Origin: Bacteriovoracaceae bacterium | GTDB lineage: Bacteria > Bdellovibrionota > Bacteriovoracia > Bacteriovoracales > Bacteriovoracaceae | Reading direction: 5' to 3' | DNA length: 9,203 bases | NCBI GenBank assembly: GCA_007116425.1 | Contig: SKIL01000168.1 | Span: 1 to 9,203 of the forward strand | Shown: positions 1 to 6,428 of the stretch, one piece after another | How the letters are laid out: every line of letters begins with the position of its first letter | Numbering within the stretch: the stretch's first letter is position 1 | Made by a program: the position numbers and the translations under genes | Notes under the pieces: generated by a model | Database searches by the model: none | What the model saw: only the letters and a program-made list of their open reading frames with translations | What the model was told of the DNA's origin: nothing

Positions 1-43
1 CAATATAATGAAACCATTTACCGACTGCACTCTGAAGTGGTAA

Positions 44-71
44 CCTTTTCTTGTTTTACTGGGAAAAGGAG
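44..71 (+). promoter_or_regulatory. possible hairpin covering the ribosome binding site of the first gene
   Basis: Bases 44-51 (CCTTTTCT) can pair with 62-69 (GGAAAAGG read with the preceding G), giving seven Watson-Crick pairs plus one G-T wobble around a 10-base loop. The right arm contains most of the Shine-Dalgarno run AAGGAG (66-71) for the gene starting at 80, so the folded RNA would hide it. A short GGT (39-41) and ACC (75-77) could extend the stem. No T-run follows, so it does not look like a terminator. The pairing is visible in the sequence; a regulatory role is inference, and a purine-rich SD facing a pyrimidine run can pair by chance. Confidence 0.3.
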
Positions 72-79
72 TTCACCAG

Positions 80-568
80 ATGTATTTACTTTTACGACGA
101 AGTATTTTTGTTGGTCTAATAGCATTTTTCAGTTTCAATCTGTTTGCGCAAGATCTTCTGCAAGAGCGAATTAGAAAGATTGATAACCGAAAGCGCTCTG
201 TTTATATCGATCAAGGAATTATTCATAACGGAGGAGAAAATAGAACTTCTACCGTGAAAGCTATCCGCCAAAGCTATTCCAGTGATAGGGGTTATGAGCG
301 ACTTGTTTTTGACTTTACTACTGATGAACTTCCTCGAATTTACGGGCATATCTCAAAATCAGATAGAAGGCTTTATTTAGACTTTTTCAGGACATCTATC
401 TCTGATGGAATTGATTCGTTTGGAAATAGTCAGTATGTAGATTCAATTAATTTTTTCCCAATTGAACAGGGTGATGTCTCAGTAGAAGTAGTGTTTAAAA
501 GAAATGTGAATGTAGAGGTTTTTTATCTTGATGGCCCCGGTAGGTTGGTCGTAGATATTAAGCCTTAG
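80..568 (+). CDS. small exported protein, AMIN-like, upstream of lon
   Basis: A 162-residue protein with a clear signal peptide: basic start (R6 R7), a hydrophobic stretch at about residues 8-22 and a likely cleavage after F-A at 23, before QDLL. The mature part (about 60-162) is predicted beta-rich with repeated strands of the type RLVFDF, RLYLDF, VEVVFK and RLVVDI. This pattern resembles AMIN domains, which place envelope proteins at peptidoglycan or secretin complexes; the match is by eye and the exact role is unknown. The ATG at 80 is preceded by AAGGAG at a good distance. The gene ends 15 bases before lon, so the two are probably cotranscribed. No catalytic motif is visible. Confidence 0.75.
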   Translation: MYLLLRRSIFVGLIAFFSFNLFAQDLLQERIRKIDNRKRSVYIDQGIIHNGGENRTSTVKAIRQSYSSDRGYERLVFDFTTDELPRIYGHISKSDRRLYLDFFRTSISDGIDSFGNSQYVDSINFFPIEQGDVSVEVVFKRNVNVEVFYLDGPGRLVVDIKP

Positions 569-569
569 T

Positions 570-574
570 GGAGG
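570..574 (+). promoter_or_regulatory. ribosome binding site of lon
   Basis: GGAGG lies nine bases before the ATG at 584 and just after the TAG of the preceding gene. It fixes the lon start and supports translation from a shared transcript. Confidence 0.7.
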
Positions 575-583
575 AAAGTAGGA

Positions 584-3088
584 ATGAGTGATATTGAAAA
601 TGAGTATCAAGTTCAAATAAAAGCAAGTAATGAGAATATAGAAAACTTTCCAGAAAATGTTGTTATTATCCCGATTACGAATAGTCCAATTTTTCCCGGG
701 ATGATTGCTCCTATTATTTTAAGCCAAGAAAAATTTACTCCTGAGCTGGATGCGATTCTTTTAAAAACTGGTTATGTTGCTTTAAATCTTGTTAAGTCCG
801 ATCTTAAAGATAGTGAGGGTAATTTTATTCCAGAGGAACATGTTGATCTTGAAAATCGAGAAATTAAGGCCGGAGATATATATCGAGTTGGCGTTCTTTG
901 TAAGGTTGTTAAGAAGATTAAATTACCTGATGGATCGGTCAATGTTCTTGTCCATGGTGTAAAACGTTATAGAGGTTCAGAGATAGATGATTCTTCTCCT
1001 TTGTTAAGGGCGAAGATTGAGGTCTTTGAAGACATTCTTGAAACAGATGAAGAGCTTGATGCTTATACTCGATCAGTCATTAACCAAGTTAAAAAGTTAA
1101 GTGAAATTAATCCTTACTTTAATGAAGAGATGAAGCTTGCAATGCTCAATTCTCCTTCGCCAGGATCTTTGGCCGATCTTGTGGCCTTTGCAATTTCTTT
1201 GGATATCCCAGAGGCGCAAGACTTTTTAGAAACACTTGTTGTAAAAAAGCGTTTTGCAAAACTTCTTATTTATTTAAAGCGCGAAAAAGATGTCGCTGAT
1301 ATCCAGAAAAAAATCTCAGATGAAGTTAATGATAAAGTTAATAAATATCAAAGGGAATATTTTCTTAGAGAGCAGCTTAAGGTCATTAGGTCAGAACTTG
1401 GTATGGACGAAGATGAAAAGTCTAGAGACCTAAATCGAATGAAAGAGCGCATTGAAGAAATTGGAATGCCTGAAGATGCATTAAAAGCGGCCAAAGAAGA
1501 GCTAGAGCGATTGGAAGTCATACCAGACAGTTCTCCCGAGTACAATGTCGCTAGGACATATTTAAACTGGATGCTAGACCTTCCTTGGTCAGCCCATACA
1601 GATGACAAAATCTCAATTGATCAATCAAAAAAAATTTTAGAAAAAGATCATTATGGTCTTGAGCAGCCTAAGGAGAGAATTCTTGAATTTTTGGCCGTTC
1701 GTAAACTTAAGCCACAATATGATGGGACTATTTTATGTTTGGCCGGTCCTCCAGGAGTCGGTAAAACATCATTAGGAAAAAGTATTGCAAATGCGTTGGG
1801 GAGAAAATTCTATCGCTTCAGTCTCGGTGGAATGCGAGATGAGGCAGAGATCAAAGGGCATAGACGTACTTATGTTGGGGCGATGCCTGGTCGTATTATT
1901 CAAGCTCTTAAGCGAGTAGAAGTTAATAATCCGGTAATTATGTTAGATGAAATGGATAAGCTAGGAATGTCTTACCAGGGAGACCCTGCGAGTGCTCTTC
2001 TAGAAGTTTTAGATCCGGAGCAAAATTCCTCGTTTATTGATCATTACTTGGATGTTCCTTTTGATTTGTCTAAGGTCTTATTTATTGCGACTGCCAATTA
2101 TGTGAATGATATTCCTGAGCCACTTCTTGATAGGATGGAAGTTATTGAACTTTCTGGGTATACGATTGAAGAAAAACTATCAATTGCAAATAAGTGGGTT
2201 ATTCCAAAACAGCTTGAAAAACACGGCCTTGATAAAAAGGAATTCACTTTAAGTACAGCATTACTTAAGAGACTTATTGCTGATTATGCTCGAGAGCCAG
2301 GAGTAAGGATGCTTGAGCAATATGTTGCAAAACTTTGCCGTAAGGCCGCGCTAAAAAAAGTGAGCGCCAAACGAAAACAAAAATTTAGCCCTAGGCCAGA
2401 ACAACTTGAAGAAATGCTCGGAAGCCCTCGCTTTACATCAGAAGTTGCTGAATCAAAACAAAAGCCAGGAGTTGTTACGGGACTTGCTTGGACTGCATAT
2501 GGTGGTGAGATTTTATTTATTGAAACAATTCCGTTGCGTGGAAAAGGAACATTTAAGCTAACAGGTCAACTTGGTGATGTTATGAATGAGTCTGCTAATT
2601 TGGCCTATAGTTATGTTCGTCAATTACTTGATGTAGAAGCGACCGAGAGAAAAAAGAAAGAGAAAAAGGCGAAGAAAAAACCTGTCAAACGCGAACAAAC
2701 GAATCCTTACTTGGAAGAAGATGAAGATGAAGGAGATTTTCTAACTAACCATGAGATTCATCTTCATTTACCTGCTGGAGCTACTCCAAAAGATGGCCCG
2801 AGTGCGGGGATTACAATGGCCTTGGCCTTGTATAGCTTGGCAAAAAACAAGCGAGTCAAATCGGGTGTCGCTATGACAGGAGAGTTAAGCTTAACTGGAA
2901 AAGTTCTTCCTGTTGGAGGAATAAAAGAGAAAGTTTTGGCCGCTAAAAGAGCGGGAATTAAAACGATTATCATCCCTAAGCGGAATGAAAAAGACCTAAA
3001 GGAAGTTCCTGAAAGGCACCGAAAAGGTCTTAAGTTTTATCCAGTTGAGCTTTTTGATGAAGTGCTAAAGATAGCTTTAACCAAATAA
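584..3088 (+). CDS. lon: ATP-dependent Lon protease
   Basis: Cytoplasmic hexameric AAA+ serine protease that degrades misfolded and short-lived regulatory proteins. At 834 residues it is about 50 longer than E. coli Lon (784). Order: N-terminal substrate-binding LAN domain (about 25-225), a coiled helical region with the conserved QREYFLREQLKVI (about 255-270), and an AAA+ module with Walker A GPPGVGKT (388-395), Walker B VIMLDE (451-456) and an AREPGVR sensor-2 segment. The C-terminal protease domain has its catalytic serine in PKDGPSAG (S740) and lysine in GGIKEK (K783), so it should be active. The extra length is partly a longer N-terminus and mainly a charged insertion at about 686-720. 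It follows the small exported-protein gene by 15 bases and ends at a strong terminator. No heat-shock promoter is visible in the window. Confidence 0.98.
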   Translation: MSDIENEYQVQIKASNENIENFPENVVIIPITNSPIFPGMIAPIILSQEKFTPELDAILLKTGYVALNLVKSDLKDSEGNFIPEEHVDLENREIKAGDIYRVGVLCKVVKKIKLPDGSVNVLVHGVKRYRGSEIDDSSPLLRAKIEVFEDILETDEELDAYTRSVINQVKKLSEINPYFNEEMKLAMLNSPSPGSLADLVAFAISLDIPEAQDFLETLVVKKRFAKLLIYLKREKDVADIQKKISDEVNDKVNKYQREYFLREQLKVIRSELGMDEDEKSRDLNRMKERIEEIGMPEDALKAAKEELERLEVIPDSSPEYNVARTYLNWMLDLPWSAHTDDKISIDQSKKILEKDHYGLEQPKERILEFLAVRKLKPQYDGTILCLAGPPGVGKTSLGKSIANALGRKFYRFSLGGMRDEAEIKGHRRTYVGAMPGRIIQALKRVEVNNPVIMLDEMDKLGMSYQGDPASALLEVLDPEQNSSFIDHYLDVPFDLSKVLFIATANYVNDIPEPLLDRMEVIELSGYTIEEKLSIANKWVIPKQLEKHGLDKKEFTLSTALLKRLIADYAREPGVRMLEQYVAKLCRKAALKKVSAKRKQKFSPRPEQLEEMLGSPRFTSEVAESKQKPGVVTGLAWTAYGGEILFIETIPLRGKGTFKLTGQLGDVMNESANLAYSYVRQLLDVEATERKKKEKKAKKKPVKREQTNPYLEEDEDEGDFLTNHEIHLHLPAGATPKDGPSAGITMALALYSLAKNKRVKSGVAMTGELSLTGKVLPVGGIKEKVLAAKRAGIKTIIIPKRNEKDLKEVPERHRKGLKFYPVELFDEVLKIALTK

Positions 3089-3089
3089 A

Positions 3090-3117
3090 AAAAGGCCTAC
3101 ATATCTGTAGGCCTTTT
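3090..3117. terminator. strong hairpin terminator, probably bidirectional, between lon and rpoZ
   Basis: A perfect 12-bp stem (AAAAGGCCTACA at 3090-3101, TGTAGGCCTTTT at 3106-3117) closes a four-base loop. On the plus strand it is followed by CG and a T-run (3120-3124), ending lon just after its TAA. On the minus strand the A-run at 3087-3093 becomes a U-tract after the hairpin, which suits the end of rpoZ 23 bases away. The convergent arrangement makes a shared two-way terminator the natural reading. Confidence 0.9.
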
Positions 3118-3140
3118 CGTTTTTAATTTTTAAAATTAAA

Positions 3141-3353
3141 TTAAAATTCGTCAGAATCGTACTCGTCTCGAGGTGCATGCTTAACTTTTCCAGCAGCAAT
3201 TTCTCTGAGAGCAGTAACGACTTCTTTATTCTTACTTCTTACAAGTGGCTCGGCCCCATCTCTTAGCTGCTTAATTCTTTTTGCGGCCAAGTGAACCAGC
3301 TCATAGCGGTTTTCTACTTTTTCAAGACAGTCTTCGATAGTTACCCTTGCCAT
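3141..3353 (-). CDS. rpoZ: DNA-directed RNA polymerase omega subunit
   Basis: A 70-residue protein with the characteristic omega start MARVTIEDCLEKVENRYEL followed by LAAKRIKQL and NKEVVTALREIAAGKV. Omega binds the beta' subunit, helps RNA polymerase assembly and in many bacteria forms part of a ppGpp site. It is shorter than the E. coli protein (91 residues) but has the whole conserved core and a short acidic tail. The ATG at 3353 has AGGA nine bases upstream (3363-3366). The gene has its own promoter (3401-3430) and ends at the shared hairpin with lon. It lies downstream of the acyl-CoA synthetase gene on the same strand, 100 bases away, so some read-through is possible. Confidence 0.95.
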   Translation of the reverse strand: MARVTIEDCLEKVENRYELVHLAAKRIKQLRDGAEPLVRSKNKEVVTALREIAAGKVKHAPRDEYDSDEF

Positions 3354-3400
3354 GCTTTAACATCCTATTCTGAGAAACAAATTATTAACATTAATCCTAA

Positions 3401-3430
3401 CTTATAGACTGAAAAACAAAGATACGTCAA
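3401..3430 (-). promoter_or_regulatory. sigma-70 type promoter of rpoZ
   Basis: Read on the minus strand, TTGACG (3430-3425) and TATAAG (3406-3401) each match five of six consensus bases and are 18 bases apart. Transcription would begin near 3394, giving a leader of about 40 bases that carries the AGGA ribosome binding site. No other hexamer pair in this gap is as good. Confidence 0.65.
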
Positions 3431-3451
3431 ATCTGACGCGCCGTGCGTCGG
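3425..3451. repeat. CGTCA inverted repeat and adjoining GACGC hairpin at the rpoZ promoter
   Basis: CGTCA (3425-3429), four bases, TGACG (3434-3438) is a perfect 5-bp inverted repeat that covers the -35 box. It overlaps a second dyad, CTGACGC (3433-3439), five bases, GCGTCGG (3445-3451), so CGTC half-sites occur three times in 26 bases. The first dyad looks like an operator. The second lies just after the stop codon of the upstream acyl-CoA synthetase gene and could be a weak terminator, but on the minus strand it has only five clean pairs plus one beyond a mismatch and no long U-run. Confidence 0.35.
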
Positions 3452-3453
3452 CA

Positions 3454-5259
3454 TTATATATACATTTTTTCAACTTGTGACTTCATCTTTTTCAATAATT
3501 TCTTTTTTTTAATTTTTAGGCTGGGCGTCATATATCCATTTTCAACACTTAATTCAAAGGGGGTAATGACAAAATTCTTAATTTGCTCATGGTCAGAAAG
3601 CTGGTGCTCAATGGATTTTAATTGCAGCTTAATAAAATCGTAGACTTTATTATGCTGTGCAAGTTCTTTGTAACTAACTGACGGATCAAGTTCCCACTCT
3701 GACAGCTTTGATCTGAGCTCATGTTTATTAATACCAACTATGGCCGTGAGGAATTTTCGATTATTTCCATAAACAACAATTCCAGAAATATATTTATTAT
3801 CTGCAATGAGGTTTTCAATTCTTTGAGGAGCAACATTTTTTCCAGTAGAGGTAATAATAATATCTTTTTTTCTATCAGTGATTTCAAGAAAGCCTTCACT
3901 ACTTAATCTTCCTATATCACCAGTATGAAACCATCCTTCGATAAGAGAGTTTTGCGTTTCTTCTGAATTATTAAGGTACTCTTTGAATAGAGCATTACTT
4001 TGAATGAGAATTTCTCCATCGTCAGCAATTTTGATTTTGACATCTCCTATGGGAAGTCCAACTGATCCGGGAATTTGCTTGCGAATAGGAGTGACACAGC
4101 AAGGGCCGATCGTTTCGGTTAGGCCATAACCTTCTAAAATAGTGAGATTGGAGTTTCTTAAAAACTTGATTATTTTTTTTGAAAGAGGAGCACCACCAGA
4201 AACAAAGAATCGAATTCGACCACCAAACTCTTGATAAATTTTTGAATAAACAAGCTTGTAGGCCAATTGCCGTTCAAGAATTTGTTTTCCTGAGGGCGCC
4301 AAATCGTTTTGAAGTCGAGAGAAATAATCATTAGAAGCTTTTTCTGCCCAGTCAATGAGCTTCTTTTGTACAACATCTTTTTTAGAAATATCTTCTTGAA
4401 TTTGTTGATAGATTTTTTCAAAGATTCGTGGCACGGCGATAAGGAAAGTGGGTTTAACTTTACTAAGGTTTTTAATAACTTTATCAACTTTGCCTGAAAA
4501 AATGACCTGAATTCCAAAGCATAAGTGAAGTAAAGAGTTACACCTTCCTAAAACATGAGAAAGTGGCAAAAAGCATAAATTAATATCATCTGTGTTAATC
4601 GCACCCTTAAAAAAATCGTGAAGATTTAAGAGCATTTGGTTAAGTGATCCATGACTGATGACGGCACCTTTTGGAACACCGGTTGTACCAGAAGTATAAA
4701 TAATTGTGGCGGTTTCAGCGGGGCTTATTTCAATTACAGGTTCTTTCTCTATTGATGTCGATTCTAGCTGATTTAATACGATAGTGTTTAAGTTACCAAG
4801 GAGAGACGAAATGATCTTAACAGCGTCACTTCCTTTTGAGTCAATCAAGCAAAATGTCTGTAAGTTGTCATTGAGCTTAAAGTGAGCAAGTTTTGTTTCC
4901 GCACTTTTTCTATCAGCAAAGATGATCTTTGGTTTTGTTTGTTCAAAAATAAATTCAATATCTGAAGGAGCTGTATTTGGAAAAATCGGTACGGTAACAA
5001 CTCCCATGAGCATCGAAGAAATATCGGCCAGATGCCAATCTAAAGAAGTTTCTGCCATAATAATGGCCGTATCTCCGCGCTTTATTCCGTTATCGAGTAG
5101 TCCTTGAATAATCGAAAAGATCTTTGATCGGTACTGGGCCCAGTCTAAAGTAATAACACCATTGTTTTGAATTTTACCCACACATGCCGTTGTTGGGTGA
5201 GATGCACAATAATGCTGTAAAAGGTAAAATATTGTTTCTGCTTTTTCAATTGGGCCCAT
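3454..5259 (-). CDS. AMP-forming long-chain acyl-CoA synthetase (fatty acid-CoA ligase)
   Basis: Activates a fatty acid with ATP and CoA through an acyl-adenylate, feeding beta-oxidation or lipid synthesis at the inner face of the membrane. From the ATG at 5259 it has 601 residues. Visible ANL-superfamily motifs are the ATP loop YTSGTTGVPKG (188-198), GYGLTET (377-383), WFHTGD (443-448), the hinge DRKKD (462-466) with GKN, and a C-terminal TPSLK whose lysine (about 582) is the expected adenylation residue. The whole resembles the long-chain, FAA1/FadD15-like branch. A longer reading starts at GTG 5274, five codons earlier, but that codon directly follows a stop and has no SD, whereas the ATG has GTGGA ten bases upstream; I prefer the ATG. 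Exact chain length preference cannot be read from the sequence. Confidence 0.92.
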   Translation of the reverse strand: MGPIEKAETIFYLLQHYCASHPTTACVGKIQNNGVITLDWAQYRSKIFSIIQGLLDNGIKRGDTAIIMAETSLDWHLADISSMLMGVVTVPIFPNTAPSDIEFIFEQTKPKIIFADRKSAETKLAHFKLNDNLQTFCLIDSKGSDAVKIISSLLGNLNTIVLNQLESTSIEKEPVIEISPAETATIIYTSGTTGVPKGAVISHGSLNQMLLNLHDFFKGAINTDDINLCFLPLSHVLGRCNSLLHLCFGIQVIFSGKVDKVIKNLSKVKPTFLIAVPRIFEKIYQQIQEDISKKDVVQKKLIDWAEKASNDYFSRLQNDLAPSGKQILERQLAYKLVYSKIYQEFGGRIRFFVSGGAPLSKKIIKFLRNSNLTILEGYGLTETIGPCCVTPIRKQIPGSVGLPIGDVKIKIADDGEILIQSNALFKEYLNNSEETQNSLIEGWFHTGDIGRLSSEGFLEITDRKKDIIITSTGKNVAPQRIENLIADNKYISGIVVYGNNRKFLTAIVGINKHELRSKLSEWELDPSVSYKELAQHNKVYDFIKLQLKSIEHQLSDHEQIKNFVITPFELSVENGYMTPSLKIKKKKLLKKMKSQVEKMYI

Positions 5260-5274
5260 TTGTGAGTAATCCAC

Positions 5275-5358
5275 TTAATAATTTTAAATATTTATAATTA
5301 TAACTTCATTAATGCCCTTTGCATTTAGGTTGGAATTTTTTGCAAGGGGGCGATGAAG
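5275..5358. promoter_or_regulatory. AT-rich divergent promoter region
   Basis: This gap separates the acyl-CoA synthetase gene (minus) from the small-gene operon (plus) and must drive at least one of them. TATAAT occurs on the plus strand at 5293-5298 and on the minus strand at 5302-5297, so the two candidate -10 boxes overlap. Neither has a convincing -35 at 16-18 bases, so the exact promoters cannot be assigned. Confidence 0.35.
5344..5350 (+). promoter_or_regulatory. G-rich ribosome binding site that sets the start of the next gene
   Basis: AAGGGGG ends eight bases before the ATG at 5359 but only two bases before the ATG at 5353. The spacing favours 5359 as the true start. The following gene has a nearly identical AAGGGGGG site. 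Confidence 0.6.
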
Positions 5359-5619
5359 ATGATCAATGTTATTATAATAAGTGTATGTCAATCTTTGATA
5401 AAATGCACTGAGACAACTGTAATTTATTCTTTTCATTTTATAGGCTTCTACAGAGGTCATGAAGTCAAAAAATTGCATTTAAGTGTGGATCGGTGGATGG
5501 GTGCTGAACTTAGTGTTGGTGATGAGTATGCTTTGTTTGTGGAAGTAAAAAAAGTTGATAGAAATTGTTTGATCGGAAAAATTAAAAAGATCAAACATTT
5601 AAATTCAGCAACATGGTGA
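5359..5619 (+). CDS. small protein of unknown function, first gene of a two-gene operon
   Basis: I do not recognise this 86-residue protein. The first ten residues (MINVIIISVC) are hydrophobic but there is no clear signal peptide or long membrane segment. The rest alternates polar and hydrophobic residues as in a small beta-barrel: IYSFHFIGFY, VKKLHLSV, EYALFVEVKKV and CLIGKIKKI. An OB-like or similar five-stranded fold is a guess. Lysines are frequent near the C-terminus (net basic). The ATG at 5359 is chosen over 5353 because of its SD spacing. The stop codon lies 12 bases before the next gene, which has the same unusual G-rich SD, so the two are probably cotranscribed and may act together. 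Confidence 0.6.
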   Translation: MINVIIISVCQSLIKCTETTVIYSFHFIGFYRGHEVKKLHLSVDRWMGAELSVGDEYALFVEVKKVDRNCLIGKIKKIKHLNSATW

Positions 5620-5626
5620 AGGGGGG
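5619..5626 (+). promoter_or_regulatory. G-rich ribosome binding site overlapping the upstream stop
   Basis: AAGGGGGG begins on the last base of the preceding TGA and ends five bases before the ATG at 5632. The overlap suggests translational coupling of the two small genes. Confidence 0.6.
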
Positions 5627-5631
5627 CCATA

Positions 5632-5865
5632 ATGGATGCTTATGATTATTCAAATAAAGAAAGAGAGTTTTTACATGAAGTAGGAAATCTTCTTTCAATC
5701 ATTCAGGGGATGAGTAGCTTCGCTCTTCGAAAGATTGAAGCTGGTCCTGACTCTGAAGAGCTTGAAGTGGTAGCTGATCGCCTAAAGCGCTCTCTTAATG
5801 CGACTGAGAAGTTAATTGCGATCACTCAGGAGAGAAGAGAGTTCGTTAAGGCTAGTCAACCTTAA
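5632..5865 (+). CDS. stand-alone histidine-kinase DHp-like (HisKA-like) helical protein
   Basis: A 77-residue protein that appears almost wholly helical: helix one about 7-36, a turn with G-P-D-S (38-41), helix two about 42-70. The first helix carries FLHEVGNLLSIIQGM (13-27), which matches the phosphoacceptor H-box pattern of two-component kinases, H-[ED]-x-x-N-x-L-x-x-I-x-G, with candidate phosphorylated H15 and the following acid E16. No ATP-binding (HATPase) domain follows, and none is encoded nearby. It could be a phosphotransfer or dimerisation module served by a separate kinase, or a helical hairpin that only resembles one. The family resemblance is seen by eye; function is inference. 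It is coupled to the preceding small gene, and its last 14 bases overlap the end of the convergent gene. Confidence 0.7.
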   Translation: MDAYDYSNKEREFLHEVGNLLSIIQGMSSFALRKIEAGPDSEELEVVADRLKRSLNATEKLIAITQERREFVKASQP

Positions 5866-6271
5866 CTCTTACTTCATCACCGATCATCACGGTATTAATT
5901 TCAGTGTAAAGTTCAGCATTTTCAGTGTCTAGGTATTCTAGGACGCTGATTGAGCTTTCTCTTTCAGCATGAAGTACCCTTAACTCACCAATTTTTATAT
6001 TATACCGATGTCTTTTGCGATCTTGATATGGATCTAATCTAGAGATTGTTCGAAAAACTTCAAGGTTGGTTCCCCTCTGAACACCTTGTTGAGTGCCTAA
6101 GTTAACATAATAGTTCTTTCTTCTTTGCTCGTTTTCTACTCCCATTGGGATATCTTGAGCAATGCTAAAGATAATATAATCTCGCGCAAAGCCCATTGAG
6201 GCAGTAAAGAGAAAAAGTGCCATGATGGCGATGTTTAAAAATTTTCGATCTAGTAGTGGTGTTATTTTCAT
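5852..6271 (-). CDS. small exported protein, possibly related to the FlgT C-terminal domain
   Basis: A 139-residue protein with a good signal peptide: K10 after a short polar start, a hydrophobic core at about 11-28 and a likely cleavage after G-F-A at 29. The mature part holds YYVNLGTQQGVQRGTNLEVF, then a charged stretch, IKIGELRVLHAERESSISVLE and a final MIGDEVRVKV. The order 'function as G-x-x-x-G-V-x-x-G, then IGELxV, then GDxV' resembles the C-terminal domain of the flagellar protein FlgT and related periplasmic beta-barrels; this is a tentative match by eye. The ATG at 6271 is preceded by AAGG six bases away. The gene lies 157 bases downstream of the lipoprotein gene, so it may have its own promoter. 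No obvious terminator follows. Confidence 0.65.
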   Translation of the reverse strand: MKITPLLDRKFLNIAIMALFLFTASMGFARDYIIFSIAQDIPMGVENEQRRKNYYVNLGTQQGVQRGTNLEVFRTISRLDPYQDRKRHRYNIKIGELRVLHAERESSISVLEYLDTENAELYTEINTVMIGDEVRVKVD

Positions 6272-6428
6272 AAGTGGCCTTGTCGTTGCAGTTCACAAGA
6301 GAGTTTCTAGTGTATTTATCGGTAAAGTGCAGATTAACGAAAGGTAGCAATGTGCCCAGTTGAGAGAAAGGAATTATCTTCCGCCCAATATTTGACTTAA
6401 GTCGTATAGTGATGACGTGCTATTGAAA
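6272..6428. other. 157-base intergenic gap with a 10-bp palindrome
   Basis: The gap lies between two minus-strand genes and has no convincing coding frame. It contains a perfect palindrome GACTTAAGTC at 6394-6403. I see no stem followed by a U-run after the lipoprotein gene, and no hexamer pair good enough to name as the promoter of the exported-protein gene. Confidence 0.4.

Noticed and set aside
2..43. Possible tail of an upstream gene ending in ...PFTDCTLKW at the TAA 41-43
   Set aside because: Only 13 codons are visible; an open run of that length is common by chance, and a second frame is also open across the same bases.
116..349. Minus-strand open frame of 77 codons inside the AMIN-like gene
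   Set aside because: It is antisense to a gene with a signal peptide and SD, has low-complexity composition and no recognisable domain.
3433..3451. Terminator for the acyl-CoA synthetase gene
   Set aside because: On the minus strand the hairpin has five clean pairs with a mismatch and no long U-run; it is kept only as part of the repeat at the rpoZ promoter.
4170..4517. 115-codon minus-strand frame within the acyl-CoA synthetase
   Set aside because: It is an out-of-frame reading of the synthetase on the same strand; the synthetase motifs lie in the main frame. There is no sign of a frameshift.
5284..5478. Minus-strand frame of 64 codons across the divergent gap and first small gene
   Set aside because: It has no domain or hydrophobic pattern and conflicts with the plus-strand gene, which has a strong SD and an operon partner.
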